DNA of 64,000 bases from Labilithrix sp. (GTDB lineage Bacteria; Myxococcota_A; Polyangia; Polyangiales; Polyangiaceae), in contig JAHBWC010000024.1 in the NCBI GenBank assembly GCA_019637225.1, positions 21,634 to 85,633 on the forward strand. Direction: 5' to 3'. The number at the start of each line of letters is the position of its first letter. Position 1 is the stretch's first letter. A program made the position numbers and the translations under genes. This document shows positions 45,929 to 55,225 of the stretch, in pieces. The notes beneath the pieces were generated by a model. It did not search any database, was not told the DNA's origin, and saw only the letters and a list, made by a program, of their open reading frames with translations.

Positions 45929-46471
45929 TCAATCCGTCGCTGCGGTCGCCGGTGCGACCGCGGCGTTCGAGCGCGGCGCGGCGAGCGGCGCGTCGGCCGA
46001 CCGGCTGTAGACGAGCGCGGCCACGCCGAGGCCGAAGACGGTCAGCGAGACCGCGAGGAGGAAGAGGACCGTCGAAGCGCCGATACCGCTCGACGGCGGG
46101 GCGCCGCGGCGGACCTTGCGCGTCGTCGGAGTCTCCGCGCGTGGGTGAGGCGCGGCGGGATGCGAGATCGAGAACGAAGGAGGGTCATCGGCGACGATCA
46201 CCGTCGGGATGAACGACAGCCGCTGCGAGGCGACCTCCGAGGGCTCGGCGTCCCCGACGATGTGGACCTGGTTGACGACGACCGCCGGCGCGGGCGAAAC
46301 GCGCGGGGGCGCGGGCGTCGGCGGGAGCACTGGCGCCAGGTCCGAGAAGGACGGCCGGCTCCTTCGCGTCGGGCGTCCTCGCGCGGGCGCCTGCTCCTCG
46401 CGGAGCGCGCTGGCCATGCGCGCGAAGGGATCGTCGCCCGACGGGTCGAGCTCGGGAGCACTCTCGGCCAT
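45929..46471 (-). CDS. Hypothetical single-pass membrane protein
   Basis: 180 residues; GAAGGCGAG precedes ATG 46471. A Pro/Arg/Ser-rich cytoplasmic part (residues 1-125) is followed by one hydrophobic helix (STVLFLLAVSLTVFGLGVAA) and a short Ala-rich tail. It lies 33 bp before the DUF2007-like gene on the same strand and is probably co-transcribed with it. No family recognised. Disorder and composition make homology hard to see. Confidence 0.58.
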   Translation of the reverse strand: MAESAPELDPSGDDPFARMASALREEQAPARGRPTRRSRPSFSDLAPVLPPTPAPPRVSPAPAVVVNQVHIVGDAEPSEVASQRLSFIPTVIVADDPPSFSISHPAAPHPRAETPTTRKVRRGAPPSSGIGASTVLFLLAVSLTVFGLGVAALVYSRSADAPLAAPRSNAAVAPATAATD

Positions 46472-46679
46472 CTCGCCTTCGGAGCGAGCACGGGCCGTGC
46501 CAGCAGGGCGCCGGAGCCGTGGTCTCGCGGGGCCCGGAGATCGTTCGGACGCGCGGTCGCGCTCGATGGATCGCGCGTGAGCTGGATGGATCGGGAGCGC
46601 CTGGAGGTCCGATGTTCAGGTCCGCGCCCGCGCGTCCGTCCTCCCATTCCCCTCGCGACCTCGTGTAGAACGGAGCGCG

Positions 46680-47972
46680 GTGCGTCGTATCCGTCCGCTC
46701 GCCGCGGCCCTGCTGATGCTTGCATCATGCAAGAGTTGCGACGATCCGCCGAAGGAGCGGGCCGACGCCGGGCCCGCGCCCTCCACGCCGGGGCCGCCGC
46801 CGAGCGCGGACGCCGCCGCCGCCGACGCCGCGGCGCCCGCGGCCGAGGACGCCGCCGCGGCCGTCGACGAGCCGTACGGCGACGCGGGCGTCTCCGCGTG
46901 CCGGCTCGTCTACGGTCCAGCCGAGCAGCCGTTCCGCGGTCCGGCCGCGATCGAGGTCGCGGGGCACGAGCTCCGCCTCGTCGCGAACGACGCCGGCAAG
47001 CCGCGCGTCTACCCCGTCCCGATCGCCCCGCTGCCCCCGAAGAACGCGCCCTCGCTCGTGCCGCCGCGGCCCTCGACGTTCACCGGGATGCGGTGGCCTC
47101 CGTGCGAGCTCGCCGGCCGGTTCGTCTACTGCCAGGCGCCGGGCGGCGCGATCGTCCGCTCCGTCGCGAAGGGCAGGGGGCCGGACGACGGCAGCGGCGC
47201 GTCTTCCTCGAGGACGATCGCGAAGAGCCGATCGGGCACGCGCATCGCGGCCGCGTCGCTCGGCGCCGACCACTCCGTCGTCGCGTTCCTCGACGTGCGC
47301 CGGACGACCGAGGGCGAGATGCTCCAGGCGTTCGTCGCGCTGGACGAGCGCGAGCCGGTGCGCCTCTCGGAGGACGGCGCCGGGGCGACGACGCTGCGCT
47401 TCTTGCCTCGCGGCGAGACGCCGGTCGCCGTCTACCTCGACACGCGCACGGCGATGGTGCCGGTCCACGCCCGCGTGCTGTCGCTCCGGGAAGGCGATCT
47501 CTCGCTCGGATCGGACGCGGTCCTCTTCGTCGGCGGCGCGCCGGAGCGCGGGATCGACTTCGCGGCGGCGCCCGTCGGCGACAAGGGCCTCGCCTTCGTG
47601 CCGATTCCCCGCGAAACGATCGATTTCGGGGTGGCCACGCTCGTCATCGACGATCCGCCGAAGGACGACGTCGGCGCCGTCTGGTCGCACTACCCGAACG
47701 GCCTCGACCCCGCGCCGATCGCCGCGGCGCCGTCGCGCGACGGCAAGCACGCGTGGGTCGCGCGGGTCCGTCCGCGGGAGAAGGCGCCCGGCTCGCCGCG
47801 CATCCTGGAGCTCGGGCGTGCCGACGCGGCGGGGACGTTCTCGTCGCTCGGCGAGATCGCGTCCGGCCAGCGCGTCACCGACGTCGCCGTCGTCGAAGAC
47901 GGCGCCGGCGCGGTGTGGGTCCTCTACGGCGACACGACGATCACCTGGCTCGAGCGGCGCGCGTGCCCGTGA
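46680..47972 (+). CDS. Putative lipoprotein with an Ala/Asp/Pro-rich linker
   Basis: 430 residues with GTG start. The signal peptide RRIRPLAAALLMLASCKSC ends in lipobox LASC. An Ala/Pro/Asp-rich linker runs to about residue 70. The remaining 360 residues read as repeated short beta segments (RIAAASLGADHSVVAFLDVR, TTLRFLPRGETPVAVYLDTR, HAWVARVRPREKA, GAVWVLYGDTTITWLERR), compatible with a beta-propeller. No catalytic motif is seen. It is likely anchored at the outer or inner membrane facing the periplasm. The next gene, a Ser/Thr kinase-receiver, is 107 bp downstream. Confidence 0.72.
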   Translation: MRRIRPLAAALLMLASCKSCDDPPKERADAGPAPSTPGPPPSADAAAADAAAPAAEDAAAAVDEPYGDAGVSACRLVYGPAEQPFRGPAAIEVAGHELRLVANDAGKPRVYPVPIAPLPPKNAPSLVPPRPSTFTGMRWPPCELAGRFVYCQAPGGAIVRSVAKGRGPDDGSGASSSRTIAKSRSGTRIAAASLGADHSVVAFLDVRRTTEGEMLQAFVALDEREPVRLSEDGAGATTLRFLPRGETPVAVYLDTRTAMVPVHARVLSLREGDLSLGSDAVLFVGGAPERGIDFAAAPVGDKGLAFVPIPRETIDFGVATLVIDDPPKDDVGAVWSHYPNGLDPAPIAAAPSRDGKHAWVARVRPREKAPGSPRILELGRADAAGTFSSLGEIASGQRVTDVAVVEDGAGAVWVLYGDTTITWLERRACP

Positions 47973-48079
47973 CGTCCTCGCGCTTCGCGCGGCGCGTCGA
48001 GGGGCGGCGGGGGTAGGGCTCCTCGCCACTTCGTCGTCCAGCGCCCGTGCGATGGGGGTAAGATCGGCGCGAGGACCCC

Positions 48080-49351
48080 GTGACGGACCCGACGGACCCT
48101 GAGAAGACGATCTTCCGGATCGGCGATCTTATCTCCGAGACGTACGAGATTCGCGCCGTCCTCGGGAATGGCGGGATGGGGCAAGTGTTCGACGCGCAGG
48201 ACGTCGGGCTCGTGCGCCGCGTGGCGATCAAGGCGAACTTCGCCGACATCGAGCTCCAGTTCTCGATCCGCAACGAGGCGCGCGCGCTCGCGGCCCTGCG
48301 TCATCCCGGCGTCGTCGGGGTCTACGCGCTCGGTTGCCACGGGGGCATCGACTACATGGTGATGGAGCACGTCTCCGGCGTGACGCTCGCTCACCACCTC
48401 GAGCGCCTCGGCGACGGCATGCCGGTGCCCGAGAGGCTCGACGTCCTCGTCGCGATCGCCGACGGCATGGCCGCGATCCACCGCGCGGGCATCTCCCACG
48501 GCGACATCAAGCCCGAGAACATCCTGCTCGCCGCGAGCGGCCGCGTCGTCCTGATGGACCTCGGGCTCGTGCGCGCCGCCTACGAGCCCGATCGCGGCAT
48601 CGTCGCCGGGACGCCGGACTACATGGCGCCCGAGATCTTCTCCGGCCGGCAGCTCGGGACCGAGCGGCACCTCGCGGACGTCTACGCGTTCGGGGTGCTC
48701 GCCTACCGCATGCTGGCCGGCACGCTGCCGTACCACGGCAAGGACCCGCTCGACGTCCTCATCGGGCACGCCGACGGCGCCATCCCGAAGCTCTCCGACG
48801 CGGTGTCGGTGCCGCGCCGGCTCAGCGAGCTCGTCACCTCGCTCATGGCGAAGGACCCGAACGATCGTCCGGTCTCGATGGACGCGGTGGTGTGGCAGCT
48901 CCGCGCGGCGAAGGACGAGGTCTCGCGGAAGACCGCCGAGCCGAGCCTCTCGGTGCTCATCGTCGACGACGACACCGACATCGCACGCCTGGTCGCGCTC
49001 TACGTCAAACAGGCGGCGCCCGGCGCGGAGATCAACGTCGCGGCGGACGCGCAGCAGGCGCTCGAGCAGTTCCGCAAGAAGCCTCCGCGCCTCGTCTTCC
49101 TCGACCTGAACATGCCGAGAATGAGCGGCTTCGAGCTCTTCACGTACCTCCGCGGCGTCCACCTCGTCGACGCCTCGACGGTCGTGGCGATGAGCGCCGG
49201 CGGCTCACCCACCGACGTCGGGCTGATGCTCGAGCTCGGTGCGCAGGACTTCATTCCGAAGGGCCCGGAGCTCCGGGGGCGCGTGACGCGCATCGTCTCG
49301 ATGCTCGTGAGCGCCAAGGAACGCGACAAGGACAACCCCGCGTCGCGCTGA
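48080..49351 (+). CDS. Ser/Thr protein kinase fused to a response-regulator receiver domain
   Basis: 423 residues with GTG start. Kinase domain at about 20-280: glycine loop VLGNGGMGQVF, lysine in RRVAIKANF, catalytic loop HGDIKPENILL (HGD instead of HRD), metal-binding DLG instead of DFG, and activation-segment APE in GTPDYMAPEIF. From about 290 a receiver follows (VLIVDDDTDIARLV; phospho-acceptor Asp in LVFLDLNMPRMSG; Lys in FIPKGP). HGD is common in Myxococcota kinases and usually active. The fusion would let a histidine kinase tune a Hanks-type kinase. Cytoplasmic; no membrane helix. Confidence 0.92.
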   Translation: MTDPTDPEKTIFRIGDLISETYEIRAVLGNGGMGQVFDAQDVGLVRRVAIKANFADIELQFSIRNEARALAALRHPGVVGVYALGCHGGIDYMVMEHVSGVTLAHHLERLGDGMPVPERLDVLVAIADGMAAIHRAGISHGDIKPENILLAASGRVVLMDLGLVRAAYEPDRGIVAGTPDYMAPEIFSGRQLGTERHLADVYAFGVLAYRMLAGTLPYHGKDPLDVLIGHADGAIPKLSDAVSVPRRLSELVTSLMAKDPNDRPVSMDAVVWQLRAAKDEVSRKTAEPSLSVLIVDDDTDIARLVALYVKQAAPGAEINVAADAQQALEQFRKKPPRLVFLDLNMPRMSGFELFTYLRGVHLVDASTVVAMSAGGSPTDVGLMLELGAQDFIPKGPELRGRVTRIVSMLVSAKERDKDNPASR

Positions 49352-49430
49352 CGGGCTCGCGCCGAGCCGCGCGAGCGGACGACGAGCGGTGTCGCGGACG
49401 CGGACTTGTAGTGCTAGATCCGGCGCTCCA

Positions 49431-50171
49431 ATGACACCGGATCGCGGCGGCCTGGACGAGACTCGCGCTTACTACGACGAGTTCAGCAAGAGCTACGAGC
49501 GGCACCGCCGTCCCAACAGCAAGGACGGCTACCACGCCCTCGTCGACGACCTCGAGGTGGAGCTGTGCGCGCGCTACGGCACCGGCAACGACGTCCTCGA
49601 GTGCGGCTGCGGGACGGGCCTCATCCTCGAGCGCATCAAGGATCACGCGCGCCGCGCGGTGGGGATCGATCTCTCGCCCGGCATGCTCGAGCTGGCGCGC
49701 GCGCGCGGCCTCGAGGTCGAAGAGGGCAGCGTCACCGCGCTACCGTTCGAGGACGCGAGCTTCGACGTCACCTGCTCGTTCAAGGTGCTCGCGCACGTGC
49801 CCGACATCGGCCGAGCGCTCGCCGAGATGGCGCGCGTCACGCGGCCGGGCGGCGTCATCCTCGCCGAGTTCTACAACCCGTGGAGCTTCCGCGGCCTCGC
49901 CAAGCGCCTCGGTCCGGCAGGGAAGATCAGCGACAACACCCGCGAGAGCGCGGTCTACACCCGCTTCGACTCCCCGCGGGTCCTGCCGAAGATCCTCCCG
50001 CCGGGCACCCGCGTCGAGGCGGCGCGCGGCATCCGCATCGTCACGCCTGCGGCGCTCGCGATGACGATCCCCGGCCTCGCGGGAATGCTCCGCGCCGCCG
50101 AGCGGTTGCTCTGCGACACGCCCGCCGCGAGCTTCGGCGGGTTCTATGTCGCCGTCATCCGCAAGGGCTGA
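49431..50171 (+). CDS. Class I SAM-dependent methyltransferase
   Basis: 246 residues from ATG 49431. Motif I is DVLECGCGTGLILERIKDHA, motif II region VGIDLSPGMLELARARGLEV, motif III PFEDASFDVTCSFKVLAHVP, and post-motif RVTRPGGVILAEFYNP, as in UbiE/Methyltransf_11 enzymes. The N-terminal YYDEFSKSYERHRRP is also UbiE-like. Substrate is unknown; a quinone, lipid or small molecule is possible. No partner genes indicate a pathway. Confidence 0.85.
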   Translation: MTPDRGGLDETRAYYDEFSKSYERHRRPNSKDGYHALVDDLEVELCARYGTGNDVLECGCGTGLILERIKDHARRAVGIDLSPGMLELARARGLEVEEGSVTALPFEDASFDVTCSFKVLAHVPDIGRALAEMARVTRPGGVILAEFYNPWSFRGLAKRLGPAGKISDNTRESAVYTRFDSPRVLPKILPPGTRVEAARGIRIVTPAALAMTIPGLAGMLRAAERLLCDTPAASFGGFYVAVIRKG

Positions 50172-50338
50172 CGGGCTCCGTCCGTGAAGGGCTGAGCGCC
50201 CGAGCTCACCCGAACGCGAACACCCGCGCGGCGGAGGTCCTTGGGTGCCGGCGACGCCCCGATCGCGCTCCGCCGTGCGGCCTTTTTTCGGTCGATCGCC
50301 AGGCCCACGGGGCGTTTCGCGCGTCTATAATCGAACCA

Positions 50339-53300
50339 ATGCGTCTCCTTCCGCGCGCGCTCAAGTTCCTCGCGCTCTTCGTCGCCTTCGGAATCGCCAG
50401 CTGGCTCGCGATGAACCTTCACGGGGGCGGCCTCTGGGAGGGCCTCGCCCCTGCGGTGGCGAGCACCGCGGATCCGAAGCACGGACCCTCGAACTACGAC
50501 CTTCGGCAGCTCAAGGTCGTCAACGAGGTGCTGAAGAACGTCCGCGACAAGTACGTCGACCCGAAGCGCGTGAAGCCGAAGGACATGCTCCTGTCCTCGC
50601 TCAACTACGTGCAGCGCGACGTCGCGCAGATCATCGTCATCCATGAGGAGCCCTCGCCGACCGTGAAGGTCCGCGTCGACACGCAGGAGCGCGAGTTCCG
50701 CGTCGACAACGTCCTCGGCCTCTGGGACGTCTCCGCGCGCCTCCGCGAGGTCTTCGACTTCGTGCAGGAGAACCTGAAGGGCACCGAGGTCGATCTCCGC
50801 GAGGTCGAGTACGCGGCGTGCAACGGCATGCTCCACACGCTCGATCCGCACAGCGTGCTGCTCTCGCCCGAGGCCTACAAGGAGATGAACCTCTCGACGA
50901 GCGGCCAGTTCGGCGGCCTCGGGATCGTCATCTCGATCCGCGATCAGCAGCTCACCGTCATCAACCCGATGCCGGGCACGCCCGCCTTCCGCGCCGGCGT
51001 GAAGAAGTACGACCGCATCACGAAGATCGGCGGCGAGTCGACGCTGAACATGGGCCTCAACGAGGCCGTCCAGCACCTGCGCGGCGCGCCGGGCACGAAG
51101 GTCACCGTCTGGATCCGCCGCGACGGCCCCGACGGCTGGCAGCAGGCGAAGCCGTTCGAGCTCACGCGCGAGGTCATCAAGGTGCAGAGCGTCGAGTCGA
51201 AGTCGCTCGGCGACGGCATCGGCTACGTCCGCATCAAGCAATTCCAGGCCAACACGTCGAAGGACCTCGACGAGGCGCTCCGGAAGTTGAAGGGCAACGG
51301 CGAGCTCAAGGGACTCGTCCTCGATCTCCGCGGCAACCCCGGCGGCCTCCTCGAGCAGGCCGCGCGCGTCGCCGACAAGTTCCTCGTCGGCGGTCCGATC
51401 GTCGCCACGGTCGGCAACCCCGGCGCCGGCGAGGACCGCGAGGAGAAGGTCGCGCACGCCGACGGGACGGAGCCGAACTACCCGATCGCGCTCCTCATCA
51501 ACGGCTCGAGCGCGAGCGCCAGCGAGATCGTCGCCGGCGCGCTCAAGAACCACGACCGCGCGATCATCATCGGCGAGACGTCCTTCGGGAAGGGCTCCGT
51601 CCAGCTCGTCTTCACGGAGCTGCCCGACCGCGCCGCGCTCAAGCTCACGATCGCGCAGTACCTGACGATGCCGGGCGACATCTCGATCCAGGGCACCGGC
51701 GTCACGCCCGACATCGAGCTCGACCCGATGACGGCGGACAACCAGGAGATGGACCTCACCGTCGACACGGGGATGATCAAGGAGCGAGACCTCTCGCGCA
51801 GCCTCTCGAACTCGCGCGTCCGCGAGGGGCAGAAGCCGCAGGAGATCGTCCGCTACAACCTCCCGGAGTCGCTCCGGCGCGAGCTCCGTGAGCGCGGCGG
51901 CGATCCGGACGAGGTGCTCGGCCCCGATTTCCCGAACAAGGACTTCCCGGTGAAGTTCGGCCGCGACATCGTCGCGAGGGTCCCGCAGGGCAAGCGCCTC
52001 GAGCAGGTGCGGGCCGCCAAGCAGATCATCGACGACGCGCGCCGGACCGAGCTCCAGAAGGTGTCCGGAGATCTCCAGCAGCTCGGCATCGACTGGAGCG
52101 ACGCGCCCGCCGACGTCCAGCAGGCAGCCGCCGGCGCGCCGCCGCCGAACGTCGAGGTGAAGCTCGAGACCGACAAGGCAGGCAACGAGGCCACCGCGGG
52201 GGACTCGATGAACCTCAAGGTGAGCGTCACCAACAAGGGGACCGTCGCGCTTCACCGCCTCGCCGCGGTCACGAAGAGCGACAACGGGCTCTACGACAAC
52301 AAGGAGCTCGTCATCGGCAAGCTCGAGCCGGGCAAGACGAAGACCGCGTCGATCCCGCTCGGCTGGTGCGAGGTCGAAGGGCGCAAGCCCGGCTCGACCG
52401 CGCCGCTCCCGAAGGACGCGCCGCGCGTGTGTCGCCTGCCTCGCGACACGCTCTCCCGCCAGGACGGCATCTCGGTGAAGTTCGACGAGGCGCGCGGCCG
52501 CGCGCCCGCGGAGCAGACGCTGCGCGTGGGGCTGAAGGCGCTCGAGCGCCCGATCTTCGCCTACAGCTACCAGATCGCCGACTCGCGCAAGGGCAACGGC
52601 GACGGCAAGGTGCAGAAGGGCGAGCACCTCACGATGTACGTGTCGGTGAAGAACGTCGGCAAGGGCAAGAGCTACGAGACGCAGGCCAACCTGCGGAACC
52701 TCTCGGGTGACGGCCTCCTCCTCCACGAGGGCCGGTTCGACATCTCGAACATGCAGCCGGGCGAAGTGAAGAAGCTGACGTTCAGCTTCGACGTCGAGTC
52801 GGCGCTCGCCGATCCGGAGGCCAAGGTCGAGCTGTCGATCGCCGATCGCGATCTCCGCGAGAACGTCGTCGAGAAGGTCCGGATGCCGATCGCCGTCCCG
52901 ACGACGCTCGCGCCGGCGAACGGCACGATGAAGGCGCGCGCGGGAGGGGCGACGCTCCTCGAGTCGCCCGATCCCGGCGCGCGCACGTTCGGCCGCCTCG
53001 GCGCGGGGATGGCGGTCAACGTCCTCGCGACCGCCGGCGACCTCACGAAGGTCGCGCTCGGCGAGGCGCGCTTCGGCTTCGTGAAGACGGCGGAGCTCGA
53101 GGCGGGCGGCAGCCCGACGGCCGTGATCGCGTTCGAGGAGACGATGCGTCGCTTCCCGCCGTCGGTCGAGGTCCAGCCGGTGGCGCTCTCGGTGAAAGAC
53201 GACAAGATCCTCATCAAGGGCACGGCGACCGACGCGGACAAGATCCTCGACGGCTACGTCTTCGTCGGCAACAGGAAGGTCTTCTACCGCTCGAACCGCA

Positions 53301-53500
53301 ACGGGCCCGATCCGAAGCGCATGACGTTCGAGGCCACGGTGCCGCTCCGCCCGGGCGTGAACGCCATCACGGTCGTCGCGCGCGAGAACGTCGACACCGT
53401 CGGCCGGCGGACGCTCATCGTCCGTCGCGACGGCCCGAACGGCGAGATCCTGCAGACGCCGAAGGGCGAAGAGGACGCCGAGAGCGGCGGCGACGACTGA
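50339..53500 (+). CDS. S41-family C-terminal-processing protease with PDZ and long C-terminal extension
   Basis: 1053 residues from ATG 50339. An N-terminal hydrophobic segment (LKFLALFVAFGIASWLAM) anchors or exports it. A PDZ domain (about 175-265) is followed by the S41 catalytic core with LVLDLRGNPGGLLEQA, NGSSASASEIVAGALKNHDR (Ser) and IIIGETSFGKGSVQLVF (Lys), giving an intact Ser/Lys dyad. Beyond about residue 500 lie some 550 extra residues, including CARDB/Ig-like segments (about 600-850) and an SH3-like segment (about 863-915). Typical CtpA is 400-700 residues. The extension suggests binding to cell-wall or envelope partners. Confidence 0.92.
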   Translation: MRLLPRALKFLALFVAFGIASWLAMNLHGGGLWEGLAPAVASTADPKHGPSNYDLRQLKVVNEVLKNVRDKYVDPKRVKPKDMLLSSLNYVQRDVAQIIVIHEEPSPTVKVRVDTQEREFRVDNVLGLWDVSARLREVFDFVQENLKGTEVDLREVEYAACNGMLHTLDPHSVLLSPEAYKEMNLSTSGQFGGLGIVISIRDQQLTVINPMPGTPAFRAGVKKYDRITKIGGESTLNMGLNEAVQHLRGAPGTKVTVWIRRDGPDGWQQAKPFELTREVIKVQSVESKSLGDGIGYVRIKQFQANTSKDLDEALRKLKGNGELKGLVLDLRGNPGGLLEQAARVADKFLVGGPIVATVGNPGAGEDREEKVAHADGTEPNYPIALLINGSSASASEIVAGALKNHDRAIIIGETSFGKGSVQLVFTELPDRAALKLTIAQYLTMPGDISIQGTGVTPDIELDPMTADNQEMDLTVDTGMIKERDLSRSLSNSRVREGQKPQEIVRYNLPESLRRELRERGGDPDEVLGPDFPNKDFPVKFGRDIVARVPQGKRLEQVRAAKQIIDDARRTELQKVSGDLQQLGIDWSDAPADVQQAAAGAPPPNVEVKLETDKAGNEATAGDSMNLKVSVTNKGTVALHRLAAVTKSDNGLYDNKELVIGKLEPGKTKTASIPLGWCEVEGRKPGSTAPLPKDAPRVCRLPRDTLSRQDGISVKFDEARGRAPAEQTLRVGLKALERPIFAYSYQIADSRKGNGDGKVQKGEHLTMYVSVKNVGKGKSYETQANLRNLSGDGLLLHEGRFDISNMQPGEVKKLTFSFDVESALADPEAKVELSIADRDLRENVVEKVRMPIAVPTTLAPANGTMKARAGGATLLESPDPGARTFGRLGAGMAVNVLATAGDLTKVALGEARFGFVKTAELEAGGSPTAVIAFEETMRRFPPSVEVQPVALSVKDDKILIKGTATDADKILDGYVFVGNRKVFYRSNRNGPDPKRMTFEATVPLRPGVNAITVVARENVDTVGRRTLIVRRDGPNGEILQTPKGEEDAESGGDD

Positions 53501-53520
53501 CGGAGAAGGGCCCAGGACGA

Positions 53521-53551
53521 GGAGAGCCGGCGCGAGGGTGGCCGGCTCTCC
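53521..53551. terminator. Perfect 11-bp stem hairpin between convergent genes
   Basis: GGAGAGCCGGC (53521-53531) and GCCGGCTCTCC (53541-53551) flank a 9-nt loop. It lies between the ends of the S41 protease and the cytochrome/PHM gene, so it could serve both directions. No T-tract is present. Confidence 0.6.
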
Positions 53552-53568
53552 GAGTCGAAGAGGCTCGC

Positions 53569-54966
53569 TCACTCGACGGTGCACTTCGCGCCAACGAGCG
53601 GCACCTGCAAGGACGGCGTGATCCACGTCTGCACCGGCAACGGCCCCGCGGTGACGTCGGGGATGGCCGGGTAGTACGTGAAGAAGTTGAAGCACATCTC
53701 GTCGTCCGTGTTCTCGCCCCACTTGATCGAGCGATCGTCCGGGTTCTTCCACGTGCAGCGGGTCCGCATGACGTCGCCGGGCGCGACCTCCTTGTGATCG
53801 AGCTTGAAGTTCTCCTGGTTCTCGAAGCTGAACGGCTTCTGCTCGAAGATCATCTGCGGCGCGCCGTTCCCACCGGGAATGCGCTCCGTGCTGATCGCGA
53901 TGCCGCGCGTGTGCATGTGCGGGGAGGCGCCGAAGAACTTCACGCCGGCGTATTTGCTCCCCAGCTTGTAGTCGCACTTGATCGTGTGCGACGCCGTGCG
54001 CGGCGGGATCGTGAAGTCCTTCGAGCCGAAGGCGAGCACGCCGGCGTCATTCGGGCGGAGCTGGTCGGTCGAGCAGATCTGGTAGCCGCTGTTGTCGGTC
54101 TGGTTCGGGAGGTTCCGCGCGTTGTTGTAGTGGACCTGGAGCACCCAGTGCGTCGTGCCCTTCTCCTCGGGGAAGCCCGCCTCCGGCGGGAGCTCGAGGT
54201 TGCCGCCGCCGGGTGCCCAGCCGGTCACCATCTTCCAGCCGCCCGACGCGATCGCGCTGCATGGCTTCGGCTCGTTCGGCTCGGTCTTGTCCGACTGGAA
54301 GAGCAGGACGTGGTGGACGATGTCGAGGTTCTCGATCTGAGGACCGAGCGCGATGACGTGGCGCTTCTTGTCGACGAGCTCGTCGACGCCGAAGCACACG
54401 TACCTGTCGTTCTCGCCGCCGTTCGTCCATGCGAACGCCTTCGACGCCTTCATCACCGTCACCTTCGCGGGCGCGGGGCAGACGAAGGGACGCGTCGCGG
54501 GAGGCGGCCCCTCGCCGGCGTCGCACGCTTCGGTCGACTTCGCCGCGCCCCCGGCGACCCAGTCGTCGATCGCCTTGACCTCGGCGTCGCTCAGCCGCGC
54601 CGCCGGAGGCATGCGGCCCTGCTCGGCGTGGATGCGGTCCTTCACGAGCTCGAAGAGCTTCTTGCCGCCGTACTCCGCGTGGAGGTCCTCGAAGGTGACG
54701 AGGGGCGTCGAGGCGCCGGCCTTGGGCTCGGCGCCGTGGCAGGTCTGGCAGCTCGCGGCGAGGACGTCGGCCACCTTGCAGGGCAGGCCCGACTGGACCT
54801 TGTTCTTCGCGCCGTCCTCGCCCTCGGCGTCGCCGCCCTTCTTGCCCTTCGACGCGATGTCGTCGTCGCCGGTGAGGGAGTTGACGGGAGCGGTGCAGGC
54901 AAATGCGAGCGTTACGGCGCAGATCGCCGCCGCCGCGAGGCCGAGCGGCCTACGGATCGGGGTCAT
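53569..54966 (-). CDS. Cytochrome c/copper type II monooxygenase (PHM)-like lipoprotein
   Basis: 465 residues from ATG 54966 (GGAGG six bases upstream). Signal peptide with lipobox LAFAC (C24). A cytochrome c-type domain carries CQTCH (C73, C76, H77), and GRMPPAARLSDAEV supplies the Met ligand region. From about 155 a peptidylglycine monooxygenase-like fold follows with copper-ligand candidates VHHVLLF, HWVLQVHYNN and SPHMHTRG (His) and DDEMCFNFF (Met). PHM-like enzymes hydroxylate using two coppers and a reductant. Here a haem domain could supply electrons. Substrate unknown. Confidence 0.83.
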   Translation of the reverse strand: MTPIRRPLGLAAAAICAVTLAFACTAPVNSLTGDDDIASKGKKGGDAEGEDGAKNKVQSGLPCKVADVLAASCQTCHGAEPKAGASTPLVTFEDLHAEYGGKKLFELVKDRIHAEQGRMPPAARLSDAEVKAIDDWVAGGAAKSTEACDAGEGPPPATRPFVCPAPAKVTVMKASKAFAWTNGGENDRYVCFGVDELVDKKRHVIALGPQIENLDIVHHVLLFQSDKTEPNEPKPCSAIASGGWKMVTGWAPGGGNLELPPEAGFPEEKGTTHWVLQVHYNNARNLPNQTDNSGYQICSTDQLRPNDAGVLAFGSKDFTIPPRTASHTIKCDYKLGSKYAGVKFFGASPHMHTRGIAISTERIPGGNGAPQMIFEQKPFSFENQENFKLDHKEVAPGDVMRTRCTWKNPDDRSIKWGENTDDEMCFNFFTYYPAIPDVTAGPLPVQTWITPSLQVPLVGAKCTVE

Positions 54967-55225
54967 GGTCATCCTCCGGGCGAACGTCCGAGGAGAGCGC
55001 CTCGCGCTCCGTGGTTCGCCGTCGAGGACCTCCTAGAGCAGCCTTCGGGCCAGAGTCCGTGGCGCCTCGATCCGCGAAAATGGCGGGTTTTCGCGACGAG
55101 GCACACATCATCGCCGGATCTCCGGTCGAGCCGCGGTGTCACGCGCGGGCGACAAGTGCCCGGAGGCGGCGCCAGCCGTGGCTGGAGAGGAAGGGCCCCG
55201 ACCGCTGTGGTACGTTGCGCGCGAA

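Noticed and set aside
50144..53977. 1277-codon open frame on the minus strand opposite the S41 protease
   Set aside because: It is an antisense shadow of high-GC coding DNA: Arg/Asp/Glu/Leu-rich, no motifs, fully opposite a gene with an intact catalytic core.
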